The notes beneath the pieces were generated by a model that made no database searches, was not told the DNA's origin, and worked only from the letters and a program-made list of their open reading frames with translations. From Brevibacterium sp. RIT 803 (GTDB lineage: Bacteria > Actinomycetota > Actinomycetes > Actinomycetales > Brevibacteriaceae), in contig NZ_JAFEMW010000002.1 of assembly GCF_016892625.1 (NCBI RefSeq), positions 124,001 to 188,000 on the forward strand: 64,000 nt of DNA, written 5' to 3'. Shown here in pieces: positions 50,837-61,145 of this stretch. The number at the start of each line of letters is the position of its first letter. The stretch's first letter is position 1. Both the position numbers and the translations under genes were made by a program.

Positions 50837-51874
50837 TCAGGCGCCCTTGAGGTCCTTGCGACCTGGAACATATTCCCAGTGCCAGAGTTCATAGGCATTG
50901 CGCTTGGCCCAGTCGGGGTTCTCCCAACCGTACTTCTCACCATTGGCGACGAGCCAGTCGTACTGCACGCCGGTGCCGTTCTGAGTTCCTGCACCGAGAT
51001 CCAGAGCGATCCCCCAGCCGTGGTTGGATGTGCCGGGCCGAGCAGCGAACCCGGGCTTGCGCTCTGCGACGGAGATCTGAGATTCCAGCGACCGATACGA
51101 GTCGGTGACTGCCAGGTCCTTGCCCGTGTCTTTTTTGAACGCAGCGTTCATCTTGGCAAAGGACACTGCAGCGTCCGAACGCAGCTGGTGGTTGCCGACG
51201 CCGATATCGCACAGCCACTCTTCGGGGACCTCACCGTTCGATGCCTCGCCTTTCGGAGCCTCGCCTTCGCATCCCGGAAGCACAGTTTTGGTGATGGCAC
51301 GCGAAGCTGCCTCGACCTTGGTCTGCTTAGCGCTCGGGGCGCCGATGGCCATGCTCGTCTTCTCGTCGTCTGCCTTGATATCGGCGGAGACGGATTCGGA
51401 ATTGATGGCGCGAGTCTGGCTATCGGCAGCGGTCTCGTCGACCTTGACTTCCTGATTGCCGCTCATATTGCCTGCGACCATCACTGCGGCGATTGCGGTT
51501 CCTGTGACAGAGACAGTGGCCAAGGCCGAGAATGTCGTCACACGGCGTCGACGCACCGAACGCAGCAGTGAACCGTCAGATCCGCGGCTGCCTATGCGAG
51601 CGGCGACGAAGGCCGAACCGCCATGGTCGGGACGCACCGAAGCTTCCTTGGCCATCGCGGCCCGACGGGGAGATCCTGCGGCAGCCCTGGCTTCTGCAGC
51701 CATCGCCGCGCGACGCGGCGAAAGGGGTGCGGATGGAGTCAGGTCCGAATGCTGCGACACCGATGTCGCGGTCTGCTTCGAAAAGACAGATGGCACAGGT
51801 GAAGATGTATGCTGCTTGCGCAGATCGCGACGGCGAACCAGTGGCATCTCTGCGGTCGAGGACTCACTCGACAT
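50837..51874 (-). CDS. Membrane-anchored M15 D,D-carboxypeptidase (VanY-like)
   Basis: About 345 residues. The N-terminal 100 are basic and disordered, with an internal repeat SPRRAAMAAEARAAAG/SPRRAAMAKEA. A signal-anchor helix follows (TFSALATVSVTGTAIAAVMVAG, by region about 112-133). After an extracellular linker comes the M15B zinc peptidase: Arg/Asp region TDSYRSLESQ, zinc ligands in SNHGWGIALDLG and ELWHWEYVPG. It should trim the terminal D-Ala of peptidoglycan stem peptides. ATG 51874 has GGAG about six bases upstream; the longer frame from 51910 is less likely. It is monocistronic with its own terminator. Confidence 0.9.
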   Translation of the reverse strand: MSSESSTAEMPLVRRRDLRKQHTSSPVPSVFSKQTATSVSQHSDLTPSAPLSPRRAAMAAEARAAAGSPRRAAMAKEASVRPDHGGSAFVAARIGSRGSDGSLLRSVRRRRVTTFSALATVSVTGTAIAAVMVAGNMSGNQEVKVDETAADSQTRAINSESVSADIKADDEKTSMAIGAPSAKQTKVEAASRAITKTVLPGCEGEAPKGEASNGEVPEEWLCDIGVGNHQLRSDAAVSFAKMNAAFKKDTGKDLAVTDSYRSLESQISVAERKPGFAARPGTSNHGWGIALDLGAGTQNGTGVQYDWLVANGEKYGWENPDWAKRNAYELWHWEYVPGRKDLKGA

Positions 51875-51943
51875 ATTACTCCGTACTGTTGTCCGTATTT
51901 CGGCCGCCATGTATCCGGGCGAACGAAAACCTTATGTCACAAC

Positions 51944-51972
51944 ACTATAACGAGGTCGTTACAGATTGTCAC
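51944..51972 (-). promoter_or_regulatory. Promoter with tandem GTAAC-like boxes upstream of the carboxypeptidase
   Basis: On the minus strand GTGAC and GTAAC repeat at a 10-base interval (51972-51958), followed 8 bases later by TATAGT (51949-51944), a good -10 box about 70 bases before the start codon. Tandem GTAAC boxes in the -35 zone resemble binding sites of MtrA, the actinobacterial response regulator of cell-wall hydrolase genes. Confidence 0.45.
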
Positions 51973-52066
51973 TTTCCGTTCACATGTGGCGCGTGACCTG
52001 CTGTTTCACGTGTTTTAACCCCCACCAGAGCCTCGCAGAACGGGTATTTGCGGGCTCCGGCGGGGG

Positions 52067-52092
52067 CCTTTAGTAACATATTGTTACAAAGG
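52067..52092. repeat. AT-rich inverted repeat
   Basis: CCTTTAGTAACATA / TTGTTACAAAGG forms a near-perfect 26-base palindrome with GTAAC half-sites 10 bases apart. It lies in the 277-base gap between the carboxypeptidase start and the end of the CNNM gene. It may be another operator-like site; no T-run supports a terminator. Confidence 0.5.
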
Positions 52093-52151
52093 AACGGGCG
52101 TTTGGATGACGCGTGTCACACATTCATCGCCCTACCTGTGTGATGTCATAC

Positions 52152-53207
52152 TCAGTATTCGTGTCGACCCCGCTGCATGGCGTCCTGGACTTCCCCGACG
52201 AGTTCTTCCAAGACGTCTTCGAGGAAGAGCAGTCCCAGCACGTTACCCTCTGCAGACACGACCCTGGCAACGTGAATGCCGACCTTCTGCATCTGGGAGA
52301 GGGCCTCTTCGACTTCGTCACCCGCAGTCACCGTGAATAGGGGGCGGAATCTCTTCGTAGGAACCGGTGCACCGTATTCAAGTGTGCTGTCGGCATAGAG
52401 GACATCTTTGATATGGAGATAGTCCTGCGGATACCCGTCCTCGTCGGTGACGAAATACCGCGAGAACCCGGTCTTTCCGACCATGGTGACTAGCTCGTCA
52501 GGAGTCACACTGGAAGAGATGGTGATCAACTCGGACATCGGGACCATGATGTCGGCCGCTGTCTTGTCGGTGAACTCCAGTGCTCCCTTGAGGAGCCCGG
52601 TGTCATCGGTGAGCAGTCCCTCGCGTTTCGACTCGGCGACGATCGACTCGACCTGCTCGATCGTGAACGCCTCGTTGACCTCGTCGCGTGCTTCTATCTT
52701 GAACAGATGCAGGATCGAGTTGGCCAGACCGTTGAGCGGCTTGATGACGAATCCGAAGACTCGGGAGAGGAAGACGAGCGGGGGCGCCAGGAGCATCACG
52801 GCGCGAGCCGAGGCTGCCAGAGCAATGTTCTTCGGCACCATCTCACCGATCACGACATGCAGATAGGTGACGACACCCAGAGATAGAATGAAGGAGATCG
52901 TCGAGGACAACCCGGCCGGAATGCCCAGTCCTTCAAGCGGCCCTGACAGGAGATGGTGGATGGCCGGCTCTGCCACGTTGCCCAACAGCAGAGAGCACAC
53001 TGTGATTCCGAGTTGGCAGATCGCCAACATCACCGAGACATGCTCCATCGCGTAGAGAGCGGTCTTCGCCGCGGACGACCCCTCCTGGGCCCGGGGCTCG
53101 AGCTGTGAACGTTTGGCCGCGACGACTGCGAATTCGGCTGCGACGAAGAAGGCGTTGCCCAAAAGCAGTACGACGAGCCAGACAAGGCCGAACCAGTCAG
53201 CGCTCAT
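52152..53207 (-). CDS. CNNM/CBS membrane protein (hemolysin C family), shorter
   Basis: A 351-residue protein with a DUF21/CNNM membrane domain (four hydrophobic segments in residues 1-150, AEFAVVAAKRSQLEP after the first) and a CBS pair (about 200-340: DIMVPMSELITI, GFSRYFVTDEDG, VLGLLFLEDVLEELVGE). The separate C-terminal CorC_HlyC domain of its neighbour is missing. The family is linked to Mg2+/Co2+ efflux or magnesium homeostasis, not to hemolysis. It is coupled to the larger paralogue by a one-base overlap. Confidence 0.9.
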   Translation of the reverse strand: MSADWFGLVWLVVLLLGNAFFVAAEFAVVAAKRSQLEPRAQEGSSAAKTALYAMEHVSVMLAICQLGITVCSLLLGNVAEPAIHHLLSGPLEGLGIPAGLSSTISFILSLGVVTYLHVVIGEMVPKNIALAASARAVMLLAPPLVFLSRVFGFVIKPLNGLANSILHLFKIEARDEVNEAFTIEQVESIVAESKREGLLTDDTGLLKGALEFTDKTAADIMVPMSELITISSSVTPDELVTMVGKTGFSRYFVTDEDGYPQDYLHIKDVLYADSTLEYGAPVPTKRFRPLFTVTAGDEVEEALSQMQKVGIHVARVVSAEGNVLGLLFLEDVLEELVGEVQDAMQRGRHEY

Positions 53208-54535
53208 CAGAATTCACCACCTTGTTCATAGCCGGCTGCGTCAGTCGCACGAAGAAGGATGCGCAATCTCTCGATTCGGCGACCATGCATCCGCTCGACA
53301 CGGATCAGCGCATCATCAGTTCGGATCTGGTCCCCTGGCTCTGGGATCCTCCCCAATTCTTTGAGGACGAAGCCCGCCAGAGTCTCATAATCGGAGTCTT
53401 CCGGTATCTCGAGTCCGATCGTCGACGAAACTTCGTCCGGACGAAGCTGTCCCGGAACGATCCATGTGCCATCCCGAGCCGGTCGTGCAGCAACACGCAT
53501 CCGGTCATGCTCATCGGCGACCTCACCGACGAGCTCTTCGACGACATCCTCGAGCGTCACGACACCGGCGGTGCCTCCGAATTCGTCGACGACGACGGCC
53601 ATCTGCAGGCCCTTGGCCCGAAGCTCCATGAGAAGCGGATCCAGCCGGAGAGTTTCAGGAATCTCTGTCACCTCGGTCATCAGTCCTCCGGCGTATGCAT
53701 CGTCACGATTGGCCAGCGGAACCGCAAAAGCCTGTTTGACGTGGACGACGCCGACGATGTGATCCTTATCTTCGCCGGCCACCGGGAAACGAGAGAACCC
53801 TGTCTCTCGGGCCTGTTCGATGATCGCTCGCGCGGTCGTATCCTTGACCACCGATGACATGCGTGTGCGCGGAGTCATCACGTCCTCTGCTGTGCGCTCG
53901 GAGAAGCTCAGAGTCCGTTCGAGGAGATCGGCGGTCTGCTCATCGAGCATTCCCTCCTCAGCGGAGTGACGTACCAGAGATGTGAGCTCTTCGGGCGACC
54001 GGCCAACCGAGCCCTCTTCCTGAGGCTCGATGCCGAAGGACAGAAGAATCTTGTTCGCGGTGCCGTTGAGCACGCTGATCACGGGCTTGAATACGAGGGA
54101 GAAGGCGTACTGCATCGGCGCGGCAATGCGGCCGGTTGCCAACGGCACAGCGATCGCCAGATTCTTAGGCACCAGTTCGCCGAAGATCATCGATAGGAAC
54201 GTCGATGCGATGAGAGCGATCGCCAGGGCGATCGGGGCTGCGAGACTCGGACTCGCTCCCAAGGATTCGAAGACCGGAGCCAAGAGTCTGCCCAAGGACG
54301 GTTCCATCAGATAACCGGTCAGCAGGGTTGTGATGGTGATGCCCACCTGGGCTGCAGACAGCTGCGTGGACAGGTGGGTCATCGAACGACGGAGCGTCTT
54401 GGCTCCGAATATGCCATCCTCCACCGCTTTGTCTGCAGTGTGACGATCGAGCGTGAGAAGAGAGAACTCGGCAGCGACGAAGACGCCGGTGCCGCAGATG
54501 AGGATGAGGGCTAACGCAAGGTAGAACCATTCCAT
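53207..54535 (-). CDS. CNNM/CBS/CorC membrane protein (hemolysin C family), longer
   Basis: A 442-residue protein with the CNNM membrane domain (FVAAEFSLLTLDRHTADKAV, ELVPKNLAIAVPLATGRI), a CBS pair (DVMTPRTRMSSVVK, GFSRFPVAGEDKDH, GGTAGVVTLEDVVEELVG) and the C-terminal CorC_HlyC domain. With the downstream paralogue it probably forms a heteromeric metal transporter or regulator, since the pair is coupled. ATG 54535 has GGGGA nine bases upstream. Confidence 0.92.
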   Translation of the reverse strand: MEWFYLALALILICGTGVFVAAEFSLLTLDRHTADKAVEDGIFGAKTLRRSMTHLSTQLSAAQVGITITTLLTGYLMEPSLGRLLAPVFESLGASPSLAAPIALAIALIASTFLSMIFGELVPKNLAIAVPLATGRIAAPMQYAFSLVFKPVISVLNGTANKILLSFGIEPQEEGSVGRSPEELTSLVRHSAEEGMLDEQTADLLERTLSFSERTAEDVMTPRTRMSSVVKDTTARAIIEQARETGFSRFPVAGEDKDHIVGVVHVKQAFAVPLANRDDAYAGGLMTEVTEIPETLRLDPLLMELRAKGLQMAVVVDEFGGTAGVVTLEDVVEELVGEVADEHDRMRVAARPARDGTWIVPGQLRPDEVSSTIGLEIPEDSDYETLAGFVLKELGRIPEPGDQIRTDDALIRVERMHGRRIERLRILLRATDAAGYEQGGEF

Positions 54536-54657
54536 CAGTGACGATCCCCGCCGTTCACGGTCAGGAGATCAGAGTAGGTGATGCGATCGAGCCTCAACGG
54601 GTGAGGGTCATCGTCTGGGGCGCCGGCTTCCCGCCGGCTGGGACTGTCACTGTGCAT
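54535..54657 (-). CDS. Possible 40-residue coupled ORF
   Basis: A short open frame, MHSDSPSRREAGAPDDDPHP..., starts 9 bases after the guaB1 stop and ends in a TGA that shares a base with the ATG of the long CNNM gene. The only Shine-Dalgarno (AGGAG) is about 16 bases upstream, too far. It could be a small coupled protein or chance; I favour chance slightly. Confidence 0.25.
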   Translation of the reverse strand: MHSDSPSRREAGAPDDDPHPLRLDRITYSDLLTVNGGDRH

Positions 54658-54666
54658 GGCTAGATC

Positions 54667-56166
<1,500 letters not shown>

Positions 56167-56225
56167 TTAGGCTGGTCATGTCGTTAAGCAGCAATTCTTG
56201 AATCAGGAAGTAGGCGATCAACGCC

Positions 56226-59200
56226 GTGTCCGTCAATACTCCGAACCGCACCGTCGACGACTTCGGGTCGAATGAGTGGTTGGTCGAGGAATTGTATGAA
56301 CAGTACAAGTCCGACAAGAACTCCGTCGACCAGTCATGGTGGCCGTTCTTCGACAAGTACGAAAAGAACGGGGATGGAGCAGCAGCGAAGACTGCAGACG
56401 CCAAACCCGCAGCAAAGACCGGCACCAAGCCGGCCACGAAGTCCACTACGAAATCAGCAACGAAGGCTCCTGCGAAGCCTGCCGACAAGTCCGCCAAGGA
56501 CACCTCGGGCGCAGGCTCTGTTGCGGATGACAGTCCCCGCGGAATCTCCCCGTCTTCGGCACAGACCGAGACCCTGAAGGCCGAGACCAAGTCCGTGCCC
56601 AAGGTCGTCGTGAAGGACACTGAGCCGAAGCCGGCTCCCGAAGAGACCGTGACTCCGTTGCGCGGTCCGGCGAAGCTGATCGCCAAGAACATGGACGATT
56701 CGATCGAAGTTCCCACGGCCACGTCCGTTCGGGCGCTGCCGGCAAAGGCACTCATCGACAACCGGATCGTCATCAACTCGCACCTCAAGCGGACCCGTGG
56801 TGGAAAGGTCTCCTTCACCCACCTCATCGGCTTCGCAGTCATCCGAGCTCTGCAGAACTTCCCTTCGCAGAACGTGTCCTACGATGTCCGCGACGGTAAG
56901 CCCGTCATGGTCTCCCCCGCACACGTGAACTTCGGGCTCGCGATCGATGTGCCGAAGAAGGACGGTTCGCGCACTCTCCTGGTGCCCAACGTCAAGAAGG
57001 CTGAGACGCTGACCTTCCGCCAGTTCGTCGATGCCTACGACGGTCTCGTCGAAAAGGCTCGGCAGGGAAAGCTCACAGCTGACGACTTCGCAGGCACCTC
57101 GGTCTCACTGACCAACCCCGGTGGAATCGGAACCGTGCACTCCGTGCCTCGTCTGACCAAGGGGCAGGGATGCATCATCGGCGTCGGTGCACTCGACTAC
57201 CCGGCAGAGTTCCAGGGTGCCAGCCAGCACACGATCAACAAGCTGGCTGTGTCCAAGGTCCTGACTCTGACCTCCACCTACGATCACCGTGTGATCCAGG
57301 GTGCAGGATCCGGTGAGTTCCTCAAGCTCGTCCACAGCTACCTCCTCGGCGAGGACGGCTTCTACGATGATGTCTTCGAGTCGCTGCGACTGCCCTACGA
57401 GCCCGTGCGCTGGGTGCCTGACGTCTCGGCCGAAGACCAGGACGATGTCAACAAGACCGCCCGCGTCATCGAGCTCATCGACGCCTACCGCACTCGCGGA
57501 CACCTCATGGCCAACATCGATCCGCTCGTGTACCGTCAGCGCTCGCACCCGGATCTCGACATCAATCAGCACGGTCTGACCCTGTGGGATCTCGAACGCG
57601 AGTTCCCGACCGGCGGTTTCGGGGCCAAGCCGATGATGCCCTTCCGCAACATCCTCGGCCTCCTGCGCGAGAGCTACTGCCGGACCATCGGCTTCGAATA
57701 CATGCACATCGCCGATCCGCTGCAGCGCCGTTGGTTCCAAGCCAAGATCGAGGTTCCTCACCAGGAGCTGACTCGTTCTGAGCAGGGACATATCCTCGGT
57801 CGCCTCAACGCAGCCGAAGCCTTCGAGACCTTCCTGCAGACGAAGTACATCGGTCAGAAGCGCTTCAGCCTCGAGGGCGGCGAGTCAGCCATCGTCCTCC
57901 TCGACGAAGTCCTCAACCAGTCGGCAGACACCGGCATGGAACAGGTCGCCATCGGCATGGCCCACCGTGGACGTCTCAACGTGCTCACGAACATCGCAGG
58001 CAAGTCCTATGCGCAGATGTTCCGTGAGTTCGACGGAACGATGTCTCCAGACAGCGTTCAGGGCTCCGGCGACGTCAAGTACCACTTGGGCACCGAGGGA
58101 TCCTTCACGTCACCTGCGGGCAATTCGACCGATGTCTACGTCGCGGCCAATCCCAGCCACCTCGAGACCGTCGATCCGATCCTCGAAGGCATCGTGCGCG
58201 CCAAGCAGGACTTCATCGACCAGGGAGAAGCCGGCTTCACCGTGCTTCCCGTCCTCGTCCACGGCGACGCGGCGTTCGCAGGTCAGGGTGTCGTGACCGA
58301 GACCCTCAACCTCTCGGAGCTGCGCGGCTATCGGACCGGTGGCACGATCCACATCATCATCAACAACCAGGTCGGCTTCACCACCCCACCGGCCTCGGCC
58401 CGCTCGTCCTTCTACTGCACCGACGTCGCGAAGTCGATCAACGCACCGATCTTCCACGTCAACGGGGATGACCCCGAAGCCGTCGTCAGGGCAGCACGAC
58501 TCGCGTTCGAATACCGTCAGGAATTCAACCGCGACGTCATCATCGACCTCGTCTGCTACCGCCGCCGCGGACACAACGAGGGCGATGATCCATCGATGAC
58601 GCAGCCGCTGATGTACTCCCTCATCGAGAAGAAGGGTTCGGTGCGCAAGCTCTACACCGAATCGCTCGTCGGCAGGAAGTGCATCACCGACGAGGAGGCC
58701 AGCGAAGCGCTCAAGGACTACCAGTCGAAGCTGGAATCGGCGTTCGCCGAGACCAAGGAAGCCGAGACCGGCTCCTACGATGGCGATGCCTTCAACGCGC
58801 CGCATGTGCCCAGCGACATCGAAGCATTCAACAATGCCGAGACAGCGATCAGCACGGAGACTCTGCACCACATCGGTGAGACCTTCGCCGCTGTTCCGGA
58901 GAACTTCACCATCCACAAGAAGCTGCGTGCCCTCCTTGAGAAGCGCAAGGAGATGTCGCTCTCCGGCGGAATCGACTGGGGCTTCGCCGAGCTGCTGGCC
59001 TTCGGCTCGCTGCTCATGGACGGAATTCCTGTTCGCCTCGCCGGCCAGGACTCGCGTCGCGGCACATTCGTGCAGCGCCATTCGGTGCTCATCGACGCCG
59101 TCAACGGCAATGAGTGGACGCCGCTGCAGAACCTCAGCGACGAACAGGCCCGGTTCTGGGTCTACGATTCGCTGCTGAGCGAGTACGCGGCAGTCGGCTT

Positions 59201-59993
59201 CGAATACGGCTATTCGGTCGAGCGCAAAGATGCCCTGGTTGCCTGGGAAGCTCAGTTCGGTGACTTCGCGCAGGGTGCCCAATCCGTCATCGACGAGTTC
59301 ATCTCGTCCTCGGAGCAGAAGTGGCAGCAGAACTCCGGCGTCGTCATGCTCCTGCCCCACGGATACGAGGGTCAGGGCCCTGACCACTCCTCGGCTCGCA
59401 TCGAGCGCTACCTGCAGCTGTGTGCTGAGTCGAACATGACGGTGGCTCTGCCATCGAGCGGTGCGTCGTACTTCCACCTGCTGCGTCGCCACGCGATGAC
59501 GACGAACAAGCGTCCGCTCATCGTGTTCACCCCGAAGTCGATGCTGCGGCTCAAGGCCGCGGCCAACTCTCCCGAGGACTTCACCTCGGGCACGTTCAAG
59601 GCCGTCATCGACGATGCCGTCGTCGATCCCGAGAAGGTCGACCGTGTCGTCATGGTCTCCGGCAAGCTCTACTGGGAGCTGCTGGCTCAGCGGGAGAAGC
59701 GTGAAGACACGAAGACAGCACTCGTGCGCGTCGAACAGCTCTACCCGCTCGACGAGGACTCCATCGCGGCTCTGCTTGACCGGTACCCTGACAGCGCAGA
59801 GCTGATCTGGGCACAGGAAGAGCCTGAGAACCAGGGCGCCTGGCCATTCATGGCACTGAACATGCCACAGCTGCTGGGCGAGCGTGAGATCAACGTGATC
59901 TCTCGTCCTGCCTCCGCTGCGACTGCAACCGGACTCAAGCATGTCCACGAAGTCCAGCAGCAGGAAGTCATCGACCGGATCTTCCGCCGGTGA
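56226..59993 (+). CDS. kgd: Multifunctional 2-oxoglutarate decarboxylase/dehydrogenase (Kgd/OdhA)
   Basis: A 1255-residue actinobacterial E1o fused to an E2 catalytic domain. Residues 10-42 are the E1 tail (NEWLVEELYEQYKSD), then a Lys/Ala/Thr-rich linker. About 130-370 is the acyltransferase domain, with TYDHRVIQGAGSGEFL and no lipoyl domain. From about 385 on is the thiamine-diphosphate E1, with GMAHRGRLNVL, HGDAAFAGQGVV and IINNQVGFTT. It converts 2-oxoglutarate to succinyl-CoA within the combined PDH/ODH complex, or to succinate semialdehyde. GTG 56226 is the start. The next gene overlaps by 4 bases. Confidence 0.97.
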   Translation: MSVNTPNRTVDDFGSNEWLVEELYEQYKSDKNSVDQSWWPFFDKYEKNGDGAAAKTADAKPAAKTGTKPATKSTTKSATKAPAKPADKSAKDTSGAGSVADDSPRGISPSSAQTETLKAETKSVPKVVVKDTEPKPAPEETVTPLRGPAKLIAKNMDDSIEVPTATSVRALPAKALIDNRIVINSHLKRTRGGKVSFTHLIGFAVIRALQNFPSQNVSYDVRDGKPVMVSPAHVNFGLAIDVPKKDGSRTLLVPNVKKAETLTFRQFVDAYDGLVEKARQGKLTADDFAGTSVSLTNPGGIGTVHSVPRLTKGQGCIIGVGALDYPAEFQGASQHTINKLAVSKVLTLTSTYDHRVIQGAGSGEFLKLVHSYLLGEDGFYDDVFESLRLPYEPVRWVPDVSAEDQDDVNKTARVIELIDAYRTRGHLMANIDPLVYRQRSHPDLDINQHGLTLWDLEREFPTGGFGAKPMMPFRNILGLLRESYCRTIGFEYMHIADPLQRRWFQAKIEVPHQELTRSEQGHILGRLNAAEAFETFLQTKYIGQKRFSLEGGESAIVLLDEVLNQSADTGMEQVAIGMAHRGRLNVLTNIAGKSYAQMFREFDGTMSPDSVQGSGDVKYHLGTEGSFTSPAGNSTDVYVAANPSHLETVDPILEGIVRAKQDFIDQGEAGFTVLPVLVHGDAAFAGQGVVTETLNLSELRGYRTGGTIHIIINNQVGFTTPPASARSSFYCTDVAKSINAPIFHVNGDDPEAVVRAARLAFEYRQEFNRDVIIDLVCYRRRGHNEGDDPSMTQPLMYSLIEKKGSVRKLYTESLVGRKCITDEEASEALKDYQSKLESAFAETKEAETGSYDGDAFNAPHVPSDIEAFNNAETAISTETLHHIGETFAAVPENFTIHKKLRALLEKRKEMSLSGGIDWGFAELLAFGSLLMDGIPVRLAGQDSRRGTFVQRHSVLIDAVNGNEWTPLQNLSDEQARFWVYDSLLSEYAAVGFEYGYSVERKDALVAWEAQFGDFAQGAQSVIDEFISSSEQKWQQNSGVVMLLPHGYEGQGPDHSSARIERYLQLCAESNMTVALPSSGASYFHLLRRHAMTTNKRPLIVFTPKSMLRLKAAANSPEDFTSGTFKAVIDDAVVDPEKVDRVVMVSGKLYWELLAQREKREDTKTALVRVEQLYPLDEDSIAALLDRYPDSAELIWAQEEPENQGAWPFMALNMPQLLGEREINVISRPASAATATGLKHVHEVQQQEVIDRIFRR

Positions 59994-60604
59994 GTACCGT
60001 GACTCCGACGACCGTTGCGGTGATCGGTGGCCCCCTGGTCGCCGGTCACGGCGATGGTCGTGGTCTTGGGTGGGTTGGACGCGTCACTGCCAGGACGTTG
60101 CCCAGCCTGCCCGATCTCAGGGTCTTTCCTTTGGCGGTGCCGCACGAGGACTCTTCTGGCCTGCATGCCCGCACCATCGCCGAGGCGTCCCTGAGGTACA
60201 CCTCGGACGGTGACAATCGGTTGGTCCTGGCTTTGGGTTCGGGCGATCTCGATTCCGGTCGTTCCGTCGCCCGAGCGCGTCTCGATGTGGCCAATGTTCT
60301 CGACGAGGCATTGGCACGGAAGGTTTCGGCGTTCGTCATCGGGCCTCCCCCTGAGTACAACTCCGAACGCAATCGTGGGATCGCTGAGCTCAACACGAGC
60401 TTCTCAGACGTCGCAAAACGACGCGGCATCGCCTATGTCGATACGTTCACGCCCCTGCTTGGCCATCCTGTGTGGCAGCGCGAGATCTCATCCTCGCGTG
60501 ACCATCTGCCCGGACAGGAAGGCTACGGTCTGTTGGCCTGGCTGGTTCTGCACCGGGGTTGGTTCTCGTGGCTCGGTGTCCAGGACGCCATGGGCGATTC
60601 CTGA
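59990..60604 (+). CDS. SGNH/GDSL-like hydrolase
   Basis: A 204-residue protein with a flavodoxin-like SGNH pattern. TVAVIGGPLVAGHGDGRGLGWVGRV matches block I, but the usual GDS serine is replaced by GGPLVAG. LALGSGDLD is block III-like (GxND) and SRDHLPGQEGYGLLA matches block V (DxxH), with the catalytic Asp/His pair as D-H-LPGQEGY. An esterase role is uncertain because the nucleophilic Ser is not obvious. GTG 59990 overlaps the kgd stop by 4 bases, so it is made with kgd. Confidence 0.78.
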   Translation: MSTVTPTTVAVIGGPLVAGHGDGRGLGWVGRVTARTLPSLPDLRVFPLAVPHEDSSGLHARTIAEASLRYTSDGDNRLVLALGSGDLDSGRSVARARLDVANVLDEALARKVSAFVIGPPPEYNSERNRGIAELNTSFSDVAKRRGIAYVDTFTPLLGHPVWQREISSSRDHLPGQEGYGLLAWLVLHRGWFSWLGVQDAMGDS

Positions 60605-60715
60605 TCTCCGTGCAGTCGTCTCAACCGCAGAAGCCTGGTCGTTGAGATATGAGTGACGCTTTGCCCAGGCACAGTCGTCATGAAAGAATGAAGCATCTAG
60701 TGAAGGAGTGTAGTC

Positions 60716-60790
60716 ATGAGCAAGCGCAGCCGTAAGCGTCACGACCGTCGTCGTTCCAACGCGAACCATGGTAAGCGTCCGAACGGCTGA
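60716..60790 (+). CDS. 50S ribosomal protein bL37
   Basis: A 24-residue, very basic protein beginning MSKRSRKRHDRRR and ending NANHGKRPNG. It matches the small actinobacterial ribosomal protein bL37 first seen in mycobacterial 50S structures, where it lies in rRNA near the peptidyl transferase centre side of domain II/V. The start is well supported: ATG with AAGGAG seven to eight bases upstream. A strong terminator follows at 60817. Genes this small are usually missed by automatic annotation. Confidence 0.88.
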   Translation: MSKRSRKRHDRRRSNANHGKRPNG

Positions 60791-60816
60791 TTCCTTCGAA
60801 TCAGTCCAGGACATGT

Positions 60817-60856
60817 GAAGAGGGCGGGGAGAATATCAATTCTCCCCGCCCTCTTC
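60817..60856. terminator. Convergent terminator between bL37 and rsrA
   Basis: A stem of about 16 bp, GAAGAGGGCGGGGAGA with TCTCCCCGCCCTCTTC, around an 8-base AT-rich loop. It lies between the convergent bL37 and rsrA genes and can serve both. Confidence 0.88.
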
Positions 60857-60872
60857 ATGTACGATGCAGCGA

Positions 60873-61145
60873 CTAAGCTCCAGCTCCGGGCCAGACTGTC
60901 TGTTCAGTGGCGATGCGCTGACGAATCTTCTCACGCAGTCCCATCGGTGCCTCTTCCCGGCTGCAGGACCTGCGCACCAGCTCTTTGAGCAGTGCCTCGA
61001 TCTCATACTCGTCGTGGCATGAGGGACATTGTTCGAGGTGCACGGAGATCTCACGAATCTCCGTCGTAGTCAGCTCTCCGTCAAGATAATGGTAGATGCG
61101 CGTCAGAGACTCCGCACGCACACTCTCACAGCATTCATCGCTCAT
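60873..61145 (-). CDS. rsrA: Mycothiol-system anti-sigma factor RsrA
   Basis: A 90-residue zinc-binding anti-sigma factor. The ZAS motif H-x3-C-x2-C is HLEQCPSC, with a further Cys pair (DECCESV) near the N-terminus and one at RRSCSREE. Oxidation of these cysteines releases zinc and frees SigR. Its start overlaps the sigR stop by 4 bases, giving coupled synthesis of sigma and anti-sigma. Confidence 0.95.
   Translation of the reverse strand: MSDECCESVRAESLTRIYHYLDGELTTTEIREISVHLEQCPSCHDEYEIEALLKELVRRSCSREEAPMGLREKIRQRIATEQTVWPGAGA

Noticed and set aside
58110..59948. 612-residue open frame antisense to kgd
   Set aside because: It mirrors the codon pattern of kgd, has no domain and no ribosome-binding site; long antisense frames are common in high-GC DNA.
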